Below are positions 32,600 through 46,149 of a stretch of 64,000 bases of DNA, piece by piece. The translations under genes were made by a program, and so were the position numbers. Position 1 is the stretch's first letter, and each line of letters opens with the position of its first letter. This DNA is from Brachycybe producta (lineage: Eukaryota > Arthropoda > Diplopoda > Playtdesmida > Andrognathidae). Location of the stretch: positions 501,001-565,000 of the forward strand of contig JAUPFP010000001.1 of the NCBI GenBank assembly GCA_036925085.1. The letters are read 5' to 3'. Under the pieces are notes generated by a model that saw nothing but the letters and a program-made list of their open reading frames with translations, was not told where the DNA came from and ran no database searches.

Positions 32600-35500
32600 T
32601 TACTAGAATGTCAACTCGTTAAGTTTTCCAACTCAAAAATGACTAATTCAGGGTTTTACTTGAAAAGCCTTGTGGCATTTTGACTGATTTTGGAAATAAA
32701 TTTATTAAATATATTTCCTTAACGAATTTTAAAAGCGAAATTTTATTGAGTATATTTCATTTTTTTTTTTGGTATCAGAATTTCCTTATGATTTTTTTTG
32801 GCAATTTTATCAAAATAGCAGCAAATAAAATGCATGCAAATGACAGAAACAAAAGAAAAGTAAAACCAAAAAAAGGAAATGTGACGTCATTATAATATCT
32901 AATATATATTAAGGCAGGAAGTGGCAATGGCTTATTATTATTATCTTATTCACCATGTCCTGTTTCAATAGGAACAAATTCCATTGTTAAAATACCATAA
33001 AACTTCCTGTGTTTCAAACTTAACAATTACTGATGAACACACTTAGAATTATTTTAAGTTAAAGTTTAATGAGTTTCTGATTTTCATAGGTAATTTTAAA
33101 AGTGTGACATGATGATGATGATGATGTGTTTGAAAACCTCCTTCCTTTTCCTACCACAAAACACAATAAATGTGGTGCTTTACTTTTATTTTACACATTG
33201 TTTCGTTTTGTTTGTCACTGACAATTGTCAATTTTGTCAGTGATATTTTTCCTATTTAAAAACAATAAATGGCCGCCGGATGATATTCTCCTTCCATTGT
33301 GACCCATGTGAACCAGAGCACAAAAAACTTTCTAATTGAATTCTTCAAATTTCTTCCCCTATTATGGTTTTAAAAGGTCAATATTCAATGCATACAAGGT
33401 CACAGATTTACATTTATTAAATATTGTAAAGCTTAATTAAGGGCACTTTTTAATTGATGTCATTTTCAGTGTGAAAACAATACAATTAGGCCTATAATAT
33501 TTCATTAAATAATACCATTGTTAAGTAGTAAATTATCTATATTTTTATAGAAACTTTTGTAATTTGTAATTATAATTAATTATCTTTTCTAGTGACAGAT
33601 GCAATTACTTTTTAATTACTTTGCAATTTTTTTTTTGTATTTTAAACTATTTTTGTTCTCAAACTATTCGGAAATTGCGTTAACTATTCCTGATTAATTA
33701 TTGTCAGACTGAAAAGTAATTAAATCCTTTTAGAAAATATTTAATTGTAATTTATTTATTTTTTTAAATTTAGTAATTGTAATTCATTTTTTACTTAAGT
33801 AATTATTAATTGTTATTCGTTTTTCATAAATGTAATTAGTAATTGTAATTTGTCACAGCATTGAAAAATATTGTATAACAAATTAACAATTTCTTACCAT
33901 TGCTAATTATGAATTACCTTAAAGATTGTCATTCATCGTTATAATTTATATCAATTAACTAACTTACATGTAATGATTGTGATAGTTAAAAGGATCAGCA
34001 TAATAATTATCTATATTAATTAAAATAATATTTGAAGATAATTACAAGTAGAGCTTAAAATATGCATACTTTTGTTTCAATTGACACAAATTAAAATTGT
34101 GACTGTGTTGTGATTAATTGCGTTTAGAGAAATAGGTGTAATTTCAAACTTGAAAACAGGATTCTTTCTTAACAATAATAACAATTAAAATAATATTATA
34201 CCTGTTTGTTATTCTAGAAAAATGTTTTTGACTTTTCTAGTATTGATTTTCCATGAATATCAATTCATTTCAATGAAAATCCAACACCTTTTTTATAATA
34301 TCAAATATTTGTTATTTTAGGAATGTTAACGGTCTATTTCACAATTAGAAACGTAATCATCATTAATTCTAATTATTAATAAGGTGGTATTATAATTAAT
34401 AATTATACTCTTTGATTGTTAAAAATAACAAGTTTCATAAATCATTATTAGAAAAACAATTTCTAATTTTCAAAATTTTAATTCTATAAATTTTTAGAAG
34501 ATTACAATTTTTTGGCTTTTATTTTAAAATACTAGAAATGTGCAAAATGTGTGACCTACTTCAGTGAAGAAGCCGGAATTATCTAAAAAGAGAACTCAAG
34601 GGAGGATACCGGGTATTGAAGTTCAGGTGAAGAGATGGTCAACAGGTCATTTTTATTTAGTTGCATCCATTTGCAAGGGAAATTCAAAAAGTTAACAAAC
34701 AAAAAAGTTTAGAAAAATTGCATCATCTTTCTCCACCTTTAAAAAACTAGAAAAATTCTCTTATTTTTCAGAAGAAAGTTTAAAAAAAAAAAATCAAAAC
34801 TAAATTTATCAGAAAACTAGTTTAATATTTAAGTTTTTGTTATTTCATGAGAAAGTTCACATTCATTTTGAATAATATTAAAGTAATAAACAAGTTTCTA
34901 TTTAAAATCCTTAATTGGTGTCAGTATGGGGCCAATGACAAGATATTATCATTAACCATTTTATTAGTTTTTATTAGTTTTGCCATAATCTCTATCTGGA
35001 TTGGCCTGATTTACAATTTCTTACAAGATTCCTGACAAAAGGCCACACAGACCACTTTTTGACCACTTTTCGAATTTCGCCTGCAAAAGGAGGAAGTCGG
35101 TTTGTGGCCAAAAACCGACCACCATTGCAACCACAGACCAACCACTTTCGACTTCATTTTGCAATTTTAAAAAATGTATTCTAACCCAAATTTAGTAATA
35201 AAAAAATGATTCCATTCCATAACATCTGCAAAAGTAATTGCATTCTCAATAACAATGGCCGCCAAAAACGTTCTTAGGTCAAATCCCATGAAATGCATTA
35301 TGGGTCACTTATTGAAGGTCGTTTTTTTTCCTGAAAAAATCTTCCCCTTCGCCCCATCTTTTTTTAAACTGAATAATACCTTGTTTAATGCCATGAATGT
35401 TTATCCCCTTCCTTATCCCTAGTGTATCCGGGTTCTTTCCCTTTATACTTATAACCTAGAAGGCAAAAGTGGGGATTTTTTTAACAGTTAACCACTTTTA

Positions 35501-37570
35501 AATCAAGTTTTTCTCTATTGAGTTTTTTAAGCGGAAATGTGAATTTTAGTTGTTTAGGTCAATTGAAAAAAAAACAAGAAGGAAGATTAGAAGTAAAAAA
35601 AAAACTGACCAAAATTATAACATTTAATATGGACAAACCTGTCTAAGATATTAGGTTTTTTATATTTAAAAAAAATATTTAGGGCTAAATGAAGTCTAAT
35701 GACCAAGTCAGTGACCACTAGGCTGACCAGACAAATTCGTTTTGTATTCTAATTAACCAAAAATCTGGCAATAACAAAAAAAAAACAGGTGGATATCAAT
35801 AAAAAAAAAACGTCTAAATGCAGTTTAAAATTTACAATTGCTTAAATTTCAATTTCGAATTTCTTTGTTGTTATGTTGTATTGTATTTTCTATACAGGGT
35901 TATCACAAAATAAAATTCAATTGTTGTCATCTTTATTGTGTTTTTATATGTTTTTATAATTTATCAATATGATGATTCCTATTTGAGTTCAGTTATTTAC
36001 ATTTAGATAACGGCCTTTGAGATTATAATGTGAACAGTATTATCTATAAGAAATAACGACATCAGTAAATTTACTTAATAATTAAGGCAAAATATTATAA
36101 TAAAAAAGGCTGCTTAGAGGCTAGAGTTTTTCTAGAATTAAAATACAGGTGAATTAGGGTATTAGGTTATTTCTAGCCTCCAAAGAGTCCTATTCGAATG
36201 CAAAAAAAAAACAATTCTTTTTGCCTTATTAATAATTTAAAATATGAGTAACTTTTAATTTAAAATTCATTAAAAACCTGCTGAAAAGTACAGTAGTAAA
36301 GTGTACAAGTAAAAATTGACAATATCTTTCAAAATAAACAATTTATCATAATATGAAATTGGCCTACTATTGACCATTTTTTACAAAATTTCTTATTGTT
36401 AAAATTGTAAATACTTTTGTAACACATTCCTCTCATTATATTCAAGTTTGTAATAATAAGTTAATATAAGTGATAATTATGTTTCATTTTGAACGTCCTT
36501 GTACTTTTTATTAAAAAAAAGTTGTTACTGTCATGTCAACACACCCAAAACAAAAAGTTTTTCTTAAAGTTTTAAACTTTAGACCAAGCGGATAATGGTC
36601 TTAACTTCTTAAGTTTAAACTATTTTACTAGCCATGATTCAAATTCCATTTAATTTTTAACTCAGTTAGCTTCAAACTTATAGGAATTTTAGAAAAAGTA
36701 TTTTCAAATTAAGATAAAAAACACTTACAATGTAACAATATCCATTTTTAATCAAAACTTACCAGTTAAGTTACTTTTAAGATAATACTCGAAGAAATAA
36801 TATAACAAGATGATGTGTCACATTACATTCCTTTTTATAAATCACTTTAAATTAATAGTTTTATCACTGATAATCCACTTTTTTGTTAGTTTAAAAAGTT
36901 TTTCAAAAAGTAAACTTATATCCAAGTTGATTAAAACTGATATAAAAACAAGTTAACTTTTGTTATGTTGGGAAATTATTACTATTATAATAATATACAG
37001 CCAATAGTTGTTCTTCCTACACCAATCCCAATATAACAATGTTGAAATATTTAAATCCAACCAAAACTTGTAGAATATATAAAGGAATTTAACACTAGAG
37101 GCATTGCCAACTAATACATACAGCGCCACCAAGTGACAGGATAATGTACTATGTAATGTACATTTTATTTATTAGTCTATAAGGGAAAACTCCCTATTTC
37201 TAATATATATCTATATATATAATAAGCACATGATGTCTGAGGTCACTGGTATTTATTTACTTAATACTGTTATACAAGTCTGTATACATAAAAATAGGCC
37301 TGCAAATTTTAAACAAGTAGTTTGGTGCGCCACCGCAAGATGTCACTGTCAGTTTACTGAATAAGTTCCTTTGGATATTTTTCAACAACAACAATAATAA
37401 AATTTAATAAAAAACAGACAAATGCAAAATATGTAAATGAAAGAGAACTATGAAATTTAATTTTTGTTTTTCTGCATTTTTTTTAAAAAAACAGCATTAA
37501 AAAATGAAATCATTTAAGAAATTATTATGCCGCCATCTTTAAAAGTAAACCCATTTAAATTCTTAATTTA
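32600..37570. other. Gene-poor AT-rich region
   Basis: Five kilobases of A/T-rich sequence with many TAATTA runs (33500-34500). GATGATGATGATGATG lies at 33109-33124. TTAGAGGCTAGAGTTTTTCT near 36115 pairs with TTTCTAGCCTCCAAAGAG near 36170, a small hairpin element. No frame with a domain. Confidence 0.55.
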
Positions 37571-37574
37571 GACT

Positions 37575-38295
37575 TTTCAGGAAATATTTTATAAAAGAAA
37601 CATTAACCTTTTTCATAGAAATGAATTAAATTCTAAAAGAAATTAAGAAACAAATCTACAAAAATAAATCTTAAAAAATGCCCTTAGTGTACTTTCTAGT
37701 TTTTAAGTATAAAAAGTTAAAAAGTGAACACCAACTTTTCCATACATTTTAACTTGAGAGGATACAACACGGAATATTTTATAAAAATTAAACAGCTCTA
37801 TAAAAATGAATGAAATTCTACATGATGCTAGAAAACACATCTGCAAACATAACCCTAAAAAGAAATTCACGTGAACCTTCTAGTTTTTTAAACAAAAATT
37901 AAAAACCGAGCACCTTCCGCTCTCCATACAATGGAAAGGATGAAAAGGCTACACATGGAAAGATTGAAACACAAAATATTTTCTAAAAACTAAACTACTC
38001 AATAAAAATAAATGAAATTTTACAGAAAACTATAAAATATGCCGCAAAATATAACCCTGAAAGAAAATTCCCGTGCACCTTCTAGTTTTTAAATAGAAAT
38101 TCGAAACCTAGCACCTCAACTCTTATACATGAGAGGATCAAAACAGAGAATATATTTTATAAAAACTCAACAGTAGTCAGGTAGAAATGAACAAAATTTT
38201 AAAATAAACTAGAAAACATTTCTGGCAAACATAAACCAAATAGGATACTTCCGTGTATCTTCTAGTTTTTAAATTAAAAAAATCAGAAACGGTAC
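37575..38295. repeat. Tandem array, ~180-200 bp unit, four copies
   Basis: Each unit has AATATTTTATAAAA, an AATGAATGAAATTCTA-like block, CTAGAAAACA, AAACATAACCCTAAA, ACCTTCTAGTTTTTAAA, then a CATACA..GAGAGGAT block. The units start near 37578, 37771, 37977 and 38150. Divergence between copies is high, so the array is old. Unrelated to the array at 19140. Confidence 0.75.
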
Positions 38296-38299
38296 GTTT

Positions 38300-40270
38300 C
38301 ATGTCCCCTGATGAGCCTTTTTGTGTGATTTTGTAAAATATTGAAATTATCTTTTCTTTTACTGATTATGTTTCATTGCCTTTCTAGGCAATAAGCAAAG
38401 ATTTATGTAATCTAAAAATTCAATAATATTAAAAATACTTAAAGCATGTCAATTGTTCATTTGTTTTTCCAAAAAAATTGACTGAAAATGCTCAAAATAA
38501 ATTATATTTTTAAATAGAAAAAATGCCTACAATTAATTATATTGCAATTAATAGGTTTCTTCTTCAGACATTTTTCTGTTTCTTAGAATAAGAATTATAA
38601 ATCATTTTAATAACATATTTTAAAATATATATTTTGAAAATTAAAATAAAATATTTTTTAACAATTAATGCATTTTAAAATATTTTGAAAATAAAACTTA
38701 ATAATAGTAATTCATAAAAAAAATGTTACAATGTGATATTTTTAGTAGAATATATTATTTTTCCAAATTTAACCTAATATTTCGTGATAAAAATATATTA
38801 TATGCGACATAAAAATCCTTGCTCTATAATCAATATGTATAGACTGATAAGATTTTACCGAATTTACCGATCTTGTATATACTGTGATACAAGTGGTACC
38901 ACTTTATAAAGCAAAAACGCGAAAAATTAATTTCCTCCAGAATTCTGAAATGTGATTTAACTTCCGACCTCAGGGATTACTTTTCAAACACTTTTTCATT
39001 TCAAGTGGGTACGTGGGCCACACTTCACACATACAAAATAATAACAATACGGCCCCATTGTCTCATAGACAAATTTCACACAAACATTATTCTACATGTA
39101 CATACAGTAATATAAGGGCTATAGAATTTATTTTAAACAAAACCATCTCATGTCCTTACAAACAAGAATTGAGCCAAAAGGGGCTCTGAATTGCATACAA
39201 CATTGAATATAACACAAGTGATTACCGTTTATCTTGCATAATAATACCCTGGGTAGCAATATATACCCAAAAAGAGAAGGGGGGGGGGGGAAAGGAAATC
39301 TGTTCTACTAAATGGGACACACTTCGGGCACGCGGCCCACCTATATTGCCCATGGAAGTCCATTCAGCTTTTAAGTATACAAAATATACACACATTTTGC
39401 ACTCGAAAACACACATAGAGGACAATAGGCAAAACCACTACCCCACATTCTATTCATATGATTGGAAGGAGGGGAATTCAATCCCACTTGTTTCTAACCT
39501 TAAACACAATTTTAAAACAACCACCAACAACAACTTATCACGTTTATATATATATATATGTATATGTATAAATATATTCTCAAGTATGTAGTATAGGGTT
39601 TGAATTATCCTCGGATCCACGAGGACACATCAGTTGCAGGCATATTTACCCAAGTTACATTGGAAGTGACTCCCTCTCTCGAGTCACTTGCCTCATATAT
39701 ACATGTAGACTATATATTCTCTATTCTTGGATTGGCCAGATGAAATTGACATTTTTCCAATTGGATAAAAATATGGGCATTGCCAGCCAAAAATGCCCTT
39801 TAAAACTTCAAACAGCATTTCGTTATATTATTAGGTCTACATAGTTCCAATGCAATTTTGATAATTTCTTATTTTGCGCGTTCAATTTACTATAGTTTCC
39901 AGTTAGGAAATTCTGAATCAAAACCTTAGTTTTTTGTTGAAATGAAAATATAGAAAACAATAGAAATGGTTATCAGATGTAATCTTTATTAATATAATTT
40001 TCAGTACAATTGTCGAATATTCGTCTTCGATTTCAGTTTTACTCGAACTTCTTTCTTCCCCTCCCACTTTCCTTACTTTTATATAGAAATCTATTTTTTT
40101 CTTTCGTGTTTTGATTGTGCTGTCAAGAACAGATTGCTTTTTTGTAATCACAAAGAAATATATTCGATCGAAAGGCAAATTGTATACATATTACCCGATC
40201 GTCGTACTCGATCTGTGTAGCATATGTTCTAGTTGGTCTGCACCGACATTAAGTCACTCTTCTTTTCGTA
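38300..40270. other. Non-coding stretch upstream of the bHLH gene
   Basis: Includes a 10-G run near 39281 and a TA/TG-rich run at 39550-39570. Moderately mixed sequence at 39600-40270 presumably holds the promoter of the PTF1A-like gene, but no element can be singled out. Confidence 0.45.
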
Positions 40271-40273
40271 TTT

Positions 40274-43200
40274 ATGGAATACATGATGTCCGAGTTGGTG
40301 ATGGAGGCCACCACTTCGTCGTTGTTCTCGACGACGGCAACATCGTCTCCGAACGGAACGACGACGGCCATTCGTTGTGCAGATTTCGGTCTCGATTTCT
40401 TTCCGACGAGTTGCAACGGCGGTAATCGAGAAGACACTTCTGAAGTGACGACATCCGTCACGATCGACCTCGACGCATCTACCGGTATGGCGACGAACAC
40501 GTACGAAAACGCTAACGTTGTTCCAGAAAGTGAAGACATCATAGATTTACCGTCTTGTGCATTTGCACCTCGAGGAAATTCGACGACAACCGTCAATGCA
40601 CATCAACAATTTGCAGCATCACCTTATTCGACAGGTAATTGAATTTCAACTTGAGTAATTACTCTGCCAAACAGCCATCAAAACCGTAGAATAGAGCAGA
40701 ACCGAAAACTCCAAAAGCAATATAAGAGTTTCTGAATGTGCGCCCTTTTGTGCCAAAATGCTTATTACAAGATGCAACACTCATTCGTGACAATAGGATT
40801 GCAAATTGAGCTACAATTTGCAAAAGGCATAGAAGTCCGTGACACCACGTTCGAAACTCCAGAATGAGTTAGTTCGAATTTCTTGTGAGAGAGACCTAAG
40901 ACACAATTGATTATCGAGTTTCGACTATTTCGAATGCACCTCAGGGCCAAAAAGAGTGACGTAATGTCCTAATGTTGTTTTTGCTCTTTTTTTACCAGGA
41001 GAAGACCAGTGTGACATGTCGTCCGGAAACCCTTATCCTCACAGTCCGTATAGAGTCCAAAGACATGCTGCGAATATTCGCGAGAGGAAACGAATGCTCA
41101 GGTAAGTTTGCAATTCAAAAACAAAACATGCTAAGCTTAGGCCTTATATACAATTCAACGAGTATTATATGAACTCATTCTTAAGCGTATATATTTCGAA
41201 CAGAAATTATGCAAATACAAACAAATATATATTACATTAATATATATTATTTAATTGACTTACTGCCGCAAGAGTATATTGGAGTCTTTGGGTCTTTATA
41301 GTGATGTTAATAGATTTATCACACTAAAGGGCTTCCAGGTATAGGGCACTCGGTCTAATGATCTATACGAAACATGCAATGAAATCCGTTAGGCCCTACT
41401 ATTATAATTAGAGCTAAACTATTAATATTGAGAATTGCAATCATTTATTTCACTTAAATTGTTATAGAATTGCTGATATCATAACTTAAGTGTATTTAAG
41501 TAATTAGTTTGAAATAATTTTGCCATTTCTACTACATGATTGTCAAGAAATTATCACTGCAATCATCACGAAGGCACCTTATATATATAGTCAATATTAA
41601 TTAATAGTAATAATAATTAATAATTATAATCATATATAGGTGTAACCAATGTAAAACCAATTATAGTGTCCGACATTTTTATTTTGTTTGCATTCAATTT
41701 CGAAAATAATCAAATTGGGGCCCAAGTTCAGTATATATAGGCCTAGTTCTATAAGCTCCCCCCCCCCCCCGATATTATCAGCTTTTGTAAATATTATTAA
41801 TTCAGTTAAATAAAACAACTTCAGAAATGAAACAAATGAAGTTTGAGTAATCAAACACATTATTTGCAATTATTTGCAAAAAACAAATCAAACAAATTTC
41901 ACATTGTGTAATTGAGTACAATCGTAAATATTTCACTTTTTTACGAGATTTAAAGACAAATTAAACGACAAATTTATTTGATGGAAATGTGGGTCCTTTA
42001 GAGTGATTTTTGAGCATGCAATGTGCCCTTTTATTATTTGCACATTATGCATAATAATACATTATATGTTGTATTTCGTGTGTAGCCTATATATTATTAA
42101 TTATCTCTTAATTAATGGATTTCTAGACAATTTTCTCTAAAATAATTTCCTTTTCTCGTTGCTAGAGTACGTTCGGAGGGAAGCAAGAGCGCAATGTGCG
42201 TGTAAGTAACAATTCGTGGTAGAATTCCCTACTTTTAGGCCCTTTTTCATTTAAAAAAAAAGTAGAATAACAACATTCCCAAATGACAATGGGCAATAAT
42301 TATTCATAACAAAAAAAATATGGAAATGGGCTTCACACGAAATTCGTAACATATATTTGGGGATTTAAATTGAATATTTCCCGTAGTTTCGCACAATAAA
42401 TTTTAGGAAACGCGATTATTAAAACTGATTTGGGGGAAAAATCGAATTATTTTCCAAAATAAAAATCAATTTCTAAAATGGTATATCTTGTTATTTTTTA
42501 TTTTTTTAGCATAAATTCTGCATTTGACGAATTAAGATGTCACGTTCCGACGTTTCCGTACGAGAAACGACTTTCTAAAATCGATACTCTTCGTTTGGCA
42601 ATTGCTTACATTGCACTTTTGAAGGAAATTCTAGTTTCGGATTTGGACCCGTTGACTTACATCGAAAGATGTCTTAGAGGAGAAATCACTTGCGAACGTG
42701 GAAACGAATGGAATACAAGTGGTAAGATTTCATTCCCATCTTTTTTTCGGGGGCCATTATTTTATTTAACCCTTTTTTATAAATAACATGGTTTATGACC
42801 TCAAACTTTTTTTATTCTAACTTTCAGAAGAGCAAAAATTTAGAACGGTAACTCAATCACACAAATAGTATTTTTATGCTGTTGTTATCTTTAAAAATAA
42901 ACTTTTTATAAACATTTAAAAATATGATTAAAGTTGGGTCATTTTCAAATTCACATAAAAAAAAGCTTATTTTGAAAGATATTAACATGAAAATTACTTT
43001 TAGGTGAATGATTTACCCTTCTATTTAAAAAAAACAGTCAGAGTTTCTCTTCATTTTTTCCACCTGAAAGACAAAATAATCAAAAGTCCGCAAGGCGCCG
43101 TGTTACACTTTAAATGCAAAATGGTGTAATTGTAAAAATGTGAATTTTGAACAATTTTCTTAATAGTAAATATGTAAAATTATTTTAAGAAATTATGCGT

Positions 43201-43767
43201 TTTATGCAAATAGACAAAATAAACCTCCGAAAACATACAAAAAATGTATTTTATATAGGCCTAATAAAAACATGCTGAAATTGGACTTTTGTCCGTCTGC
43301 CACAGGCCTTCTTTGGCTGCTTGTTGCTCATTCATTTAAACCAAACCAATTTTGAATTTTGCGTTATTGCTTCTGATAGATCTAATTGTAACTATTAATT
43401 ACTTCAGGTATTTAAAAAAATAATCAGGAAGCAGGCTAGTAGGCCTGTAGCAGAGGGACAAAAGTTTTACTAAGTAAAATAGATTTTTGTAAATAATTTT
43501 GCACATTTCTGAGTTCTTATTTGCATGTCGTACGTAAGTCAAGAAACTCTTCCTCCATTTTCTCAAATGTTGAATAGAAACAGACTAACACCATTTTGCA
43601 ATTTAAAAAAAGCTCATTTAATCAACAATGAACGGTTTTAATTACAATAACTAATTTGATTTTTCATTAAAAAAGATCTAACTGCTAGGTTATCTTGGAT
43701 TAATTGGGAAAATCTCGGTGTTAATCCGAATCGAAGAAGCATTTTGACGACTTTGACGCATTTCTAA
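40274..43767 (+). CDS. PTF1A/Fer1-type bHLH transcription factor, 4 exons
   Basis: Exons 40274-40634, 40999-41101, 42510-42721 and 43676-43767 (768 nt, 255 residues). The start is the Met in [11 protein letters not shown]. The Ser/Thr-rich N-terminus is followed by the basic region ([14 protein letters not shown]) at the end of exon 2. Helix 1, loop and helix 2 are in exon 3 ([20 protein letters not shown], then [19 protein letters not shown]); the [13 protein letters not shown] loop is diagnostic of PTF1A. Exon 4 encodes [20 protein letters not shown], the C-terminal motif as I recall it for invertebrate PTF1A/Fer1, ending TTLTHF. As a class II bHLH it should pair with an E protein on E-boxes; in other animals it specifies pancreatic and inhibitory neural fates. 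The splice at RMLS/IN matches the family. A possible extra microexon lies in intron 2. Confidence 0.95.
42166..42201 (+). other. Candidate 36-nt in-frame microexon in the PTF1A-like gene
   Basis: TTTTCTCGTTGCTAG precedes and GTAAGTAAC follows this 36-nt segment. It enters and leaves in the same phase as the flanking exons (phase 2), so inclusion adds 12 residues without shifting frame, making [13 protein letters not shown] in place of the junction Ser. The insertion would fall between basic region and helix 1, where spacing matters for DNA contact. It could be a regulated alternative exon or a chance pairing of sites. Confidence 0.4.
42825..43105. mobile_element. Palindromic MITE copy in intron 3 of the PTF1A-like gene
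   Basis: CTAACTTTCAGAAGAGCAAAA, TAACTCAATCACAC, TAAAAATAAACTTTTTATAA, then the mirror AAAGCTTATTTTGAAAGATA and TTACCCTTCTATTT, ending with GAAAGACAAAATAATCAAAAG. Confidence 0.7.
43200..43670. other. Rest of PTF1A-like intron 3
   Basis: GTCTGCCACAGGCCTTCTTT near 43294 and its inverse GGCCTGTAGCAGAGGGACAA near 43442 belong to the second dispersed repeat, here as a facing pair about 150 bp apart. Confidence 0.5.
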
Positions 43768-43774
43768 GTTTGTT

Positions 43775-44340
43775 TCGAAAAATGTGGAAATTTCAAATTA
43801 GATTTCAATATTAATTCTATTGTGTTTTTGTTGAATTTACTTGTTTTTGTTGTTCAGAAAATTTCTCTCATCATCGTCATCTATTCTAGTCTTTTAATTA
43901 ATTTTAACTAATTGTGTAAACATTTTAAATTGTAGAATAGTCATTTTAAGAAATTGTATATTTGTATTATTATTTATTCAAAAGAAATGATTAAAAATAA
44001 ATTATTACTAATTAAAAGTGTAACCAATCTTTTATAAATGTATGAAAACAAACTATAAAGGAGTAAATATTAAAAAACGATATTTCAAAATACACAATAT
44101 TGTATAAATAGAAAAAACTTCTAAGGTAGAAAATGCAGTATTTTTTTTAACCAATCCTCTGAGTCTCATTAGTGAAAAAAATAATAATACTGTCATATAT
44201 GACAGTAAAAAAAGTCATATCCTTGTAAGTCACATAAGCAAATTACAAAATATTATTATGACAATTATTGTCATATAGGCCTATGACTGCCATTGACTGG
44301 TACATAAATAGTGACATCATATTGTTATGACTGTCGCAAA
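43775..44340. other. 3' flank of the PTF1A-like gene
   Basis: AATAAA at about 43997 could be the poly-A signal. ATACTGTCATATATGACAGTA near 44190 is a perfect short palindrome. No gene seen. Confidence 0.45.
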
Positions 44341-44344
44341 TTTG

Positions 44345-44665
44345 TTACTTTTTCTGTAATGAGGCCCACTCCTTGGTTATTTTTTGTCTTTTTAGTAGCA
44401 AAATCAAGAAAAATCTAGAAGCTAGAAAGGTATGGCTCAATCATTTAATAATATATTTTCATAGTCAAATCTTTCAAAATAAACTTTTTATGTCAGTTTG
44501 AAATTAAACCAACTTCAAGCAGACAATAATTATTTGTCTATAAAATGTTTATTTTGATTGAGCTGCCCTTCTAGTTTCTAAGACACTTAATTTTGCACCT
44601 GAAAGACAAAAAAATCATGACTTTGAGAGGAGGGCCTCGTTTACACGTTTCTAAAACCACCTTAA
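44345..44665. mobile_element. Palindromic MITE copy, right terminus preserved
   Basis: Left AGGCCCACTCCTTGGTTATT; core AGAAGCTAGAAAGGTATGGC and its mirror GAGCTGCCCTTCTAGTTTCT. The right end has GAGGAGGGCCTCGTTTACAC, then CTAAAACCACCTTAA. Confidence 0.8.
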
Positions 44666-44669
44666 AACA

Positions 44670-45480
44670 AGGGTGTTTATCAAAAGAGAATGAGGGTCCT
44701 ATTAATTTTTCTCCCTTTGAAATTTTCAAAAGCTAAAAAAAACCTGTTAAAAAGAAGGACATTGAATTTTGAAAGGACCTCCTCCCCCCATCTAAACCAT
44801 TGTTGAGTGCCCCGAACAATAGATTTCAAGTGTGTTGACCACGAATGGGAGAGAACCTTGATTGCGTATTCGAAGGCACGTGTCCGCGTGTTTCGTATAC
44901 AAAAGGACCCAAAGACACACGTGCCCAAACAAACATATGGACCATGACAAAATACCAATGGTCCATGAGCACCCTATAATCGATCCGAACCAACAGTTTA
45001 TGACACACTGTATTCGTTCCCCTCCTCCCTGTGATAAATGATCACCTAAGGGGCTCCACCCACCTAACCCTTAGGGCTTCAATTTTAAGACTAACCAAAA
45101 AAAAAAGATGGCCGCCATCAAAAAGAAAAATGAAATTTCAAACAAACTTTACGGTTAATTAAAATAAAGCAATAGAATTAACATGGGTAACAATTATTAT
45201 TCAGATGAGTTGGTTTTATTCCCCCCCCCCTTTCCTCCTTCCACAATCCGAGTCCAATTTGTTTTGACTTCGTGGTCACTTTATATTAGTTAGGCCTAAA
45301 TGTGTTTTATTTTAAACGAGCGATTACACTTTGTGGTTCACCAACCGGTTCAGAAATTAAACCACGGTATAAATAAAATTATTAACAGCCATTTCATGTG
45401 TGGGAAAAAAATATTTGCGACAAAATATAAATTCATTGTTGCCTTTTGAAAGTTATGGTTCATTTTAAACTATTAGGTCT
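44670..45480. other. Non-coding stretch
   Basis: 44800-45010 is less A/T-rich than its surroundings but no frame keeps a recognisable protein. A C-run lies at 45222. AAAAAAAGATGGCCGCCATCA near 45102 contains GATGGCCGCCATC, a short palindrome. Confidence 0.4.
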
Positions 45481-45499
45481 AATGTTTTTATAGGTTGTG

Positions 45500-45765
45500 T
45501 CATCACTGAAATGGGTCTGAAAGGGGCTTAAAAGTCGAAAGTGTTTTAAATACTAGAACAATAGCTTAAATCGCTTAATCATTTAATTATTGATATGTTT
45601 TAAAATAAGCTTTATGTGATAGTTTGAAAATTACTTTATATGCATTTAATCTATATAAAAGGTTTATTTTGAAATATATAACAACATGAAAAAAATACTA
45701 TTAAATGAATGTATCTACCCGTTCTAGTTTTTAAGACACTTTCAATTTCTCCTTAATGTTGCTCA
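45500..45765. mobile_element. Palindromic MITE copy (worn)
   Basis: AAAGTGTTTTAAATACTAGA, TAAAATAAGCTTTATG, then mirrored GTTTATTTTGAAATATATAA and ACCCGTTCTAGTTTTTAAGA. Ends blurred. Confidence 0.6.
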
Positions 45766-45784
45766 TTGATGATTGAGTTTATTA

Positions 45785-46135
45785 AAACATCTTCAAAAGA
45801 AACTAAGTATTTTAGAAACTAGAAAAGTAAATATAACACGTTATAAATGAAGATTTTCACGTTGTTATCGTTTAAAATAAGCTTTTTATGGCCGTTTTAA
45901 ACTAAGTCGACTTTAATTTAAGCAACATGATAATTTTTAACTTAAAATTTTCTGTTTTCGTTTTCCACTTCAAGTTGGATAAAATATCGAAACACTAACA
46001 ATGTGGTTCCTTTTTTAAATCAAAGAAAAAAAAGTTCATTTTGAAAGATATCAATAATTCAATATGAAAATACTATTCAGTTATTCAAAGCTACCCCTTC
46101 TAGATTCTAACACACTTTGAATTTCTCCTTTAACC
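45785..46135. mobile_element. Palindromic MITE copy
   Basis: GTATTTTAGAAACTAGAAAA, CGTTTAAAATAAGCTTTTTA, then mirrored CATTTTGAAAGATATCAATA and CTACCCCTTCTAGATTCTAA. Lies directly behind the previous copy. Confidence 0.65.
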
Positions 46136-46149
46136 TCGTTTTCATTACA

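Noticed and set aside
44820-45010. Less A/T-rich segment as an exon
   Set aside because: No frame keeps a plausible protein with matching splice sites.
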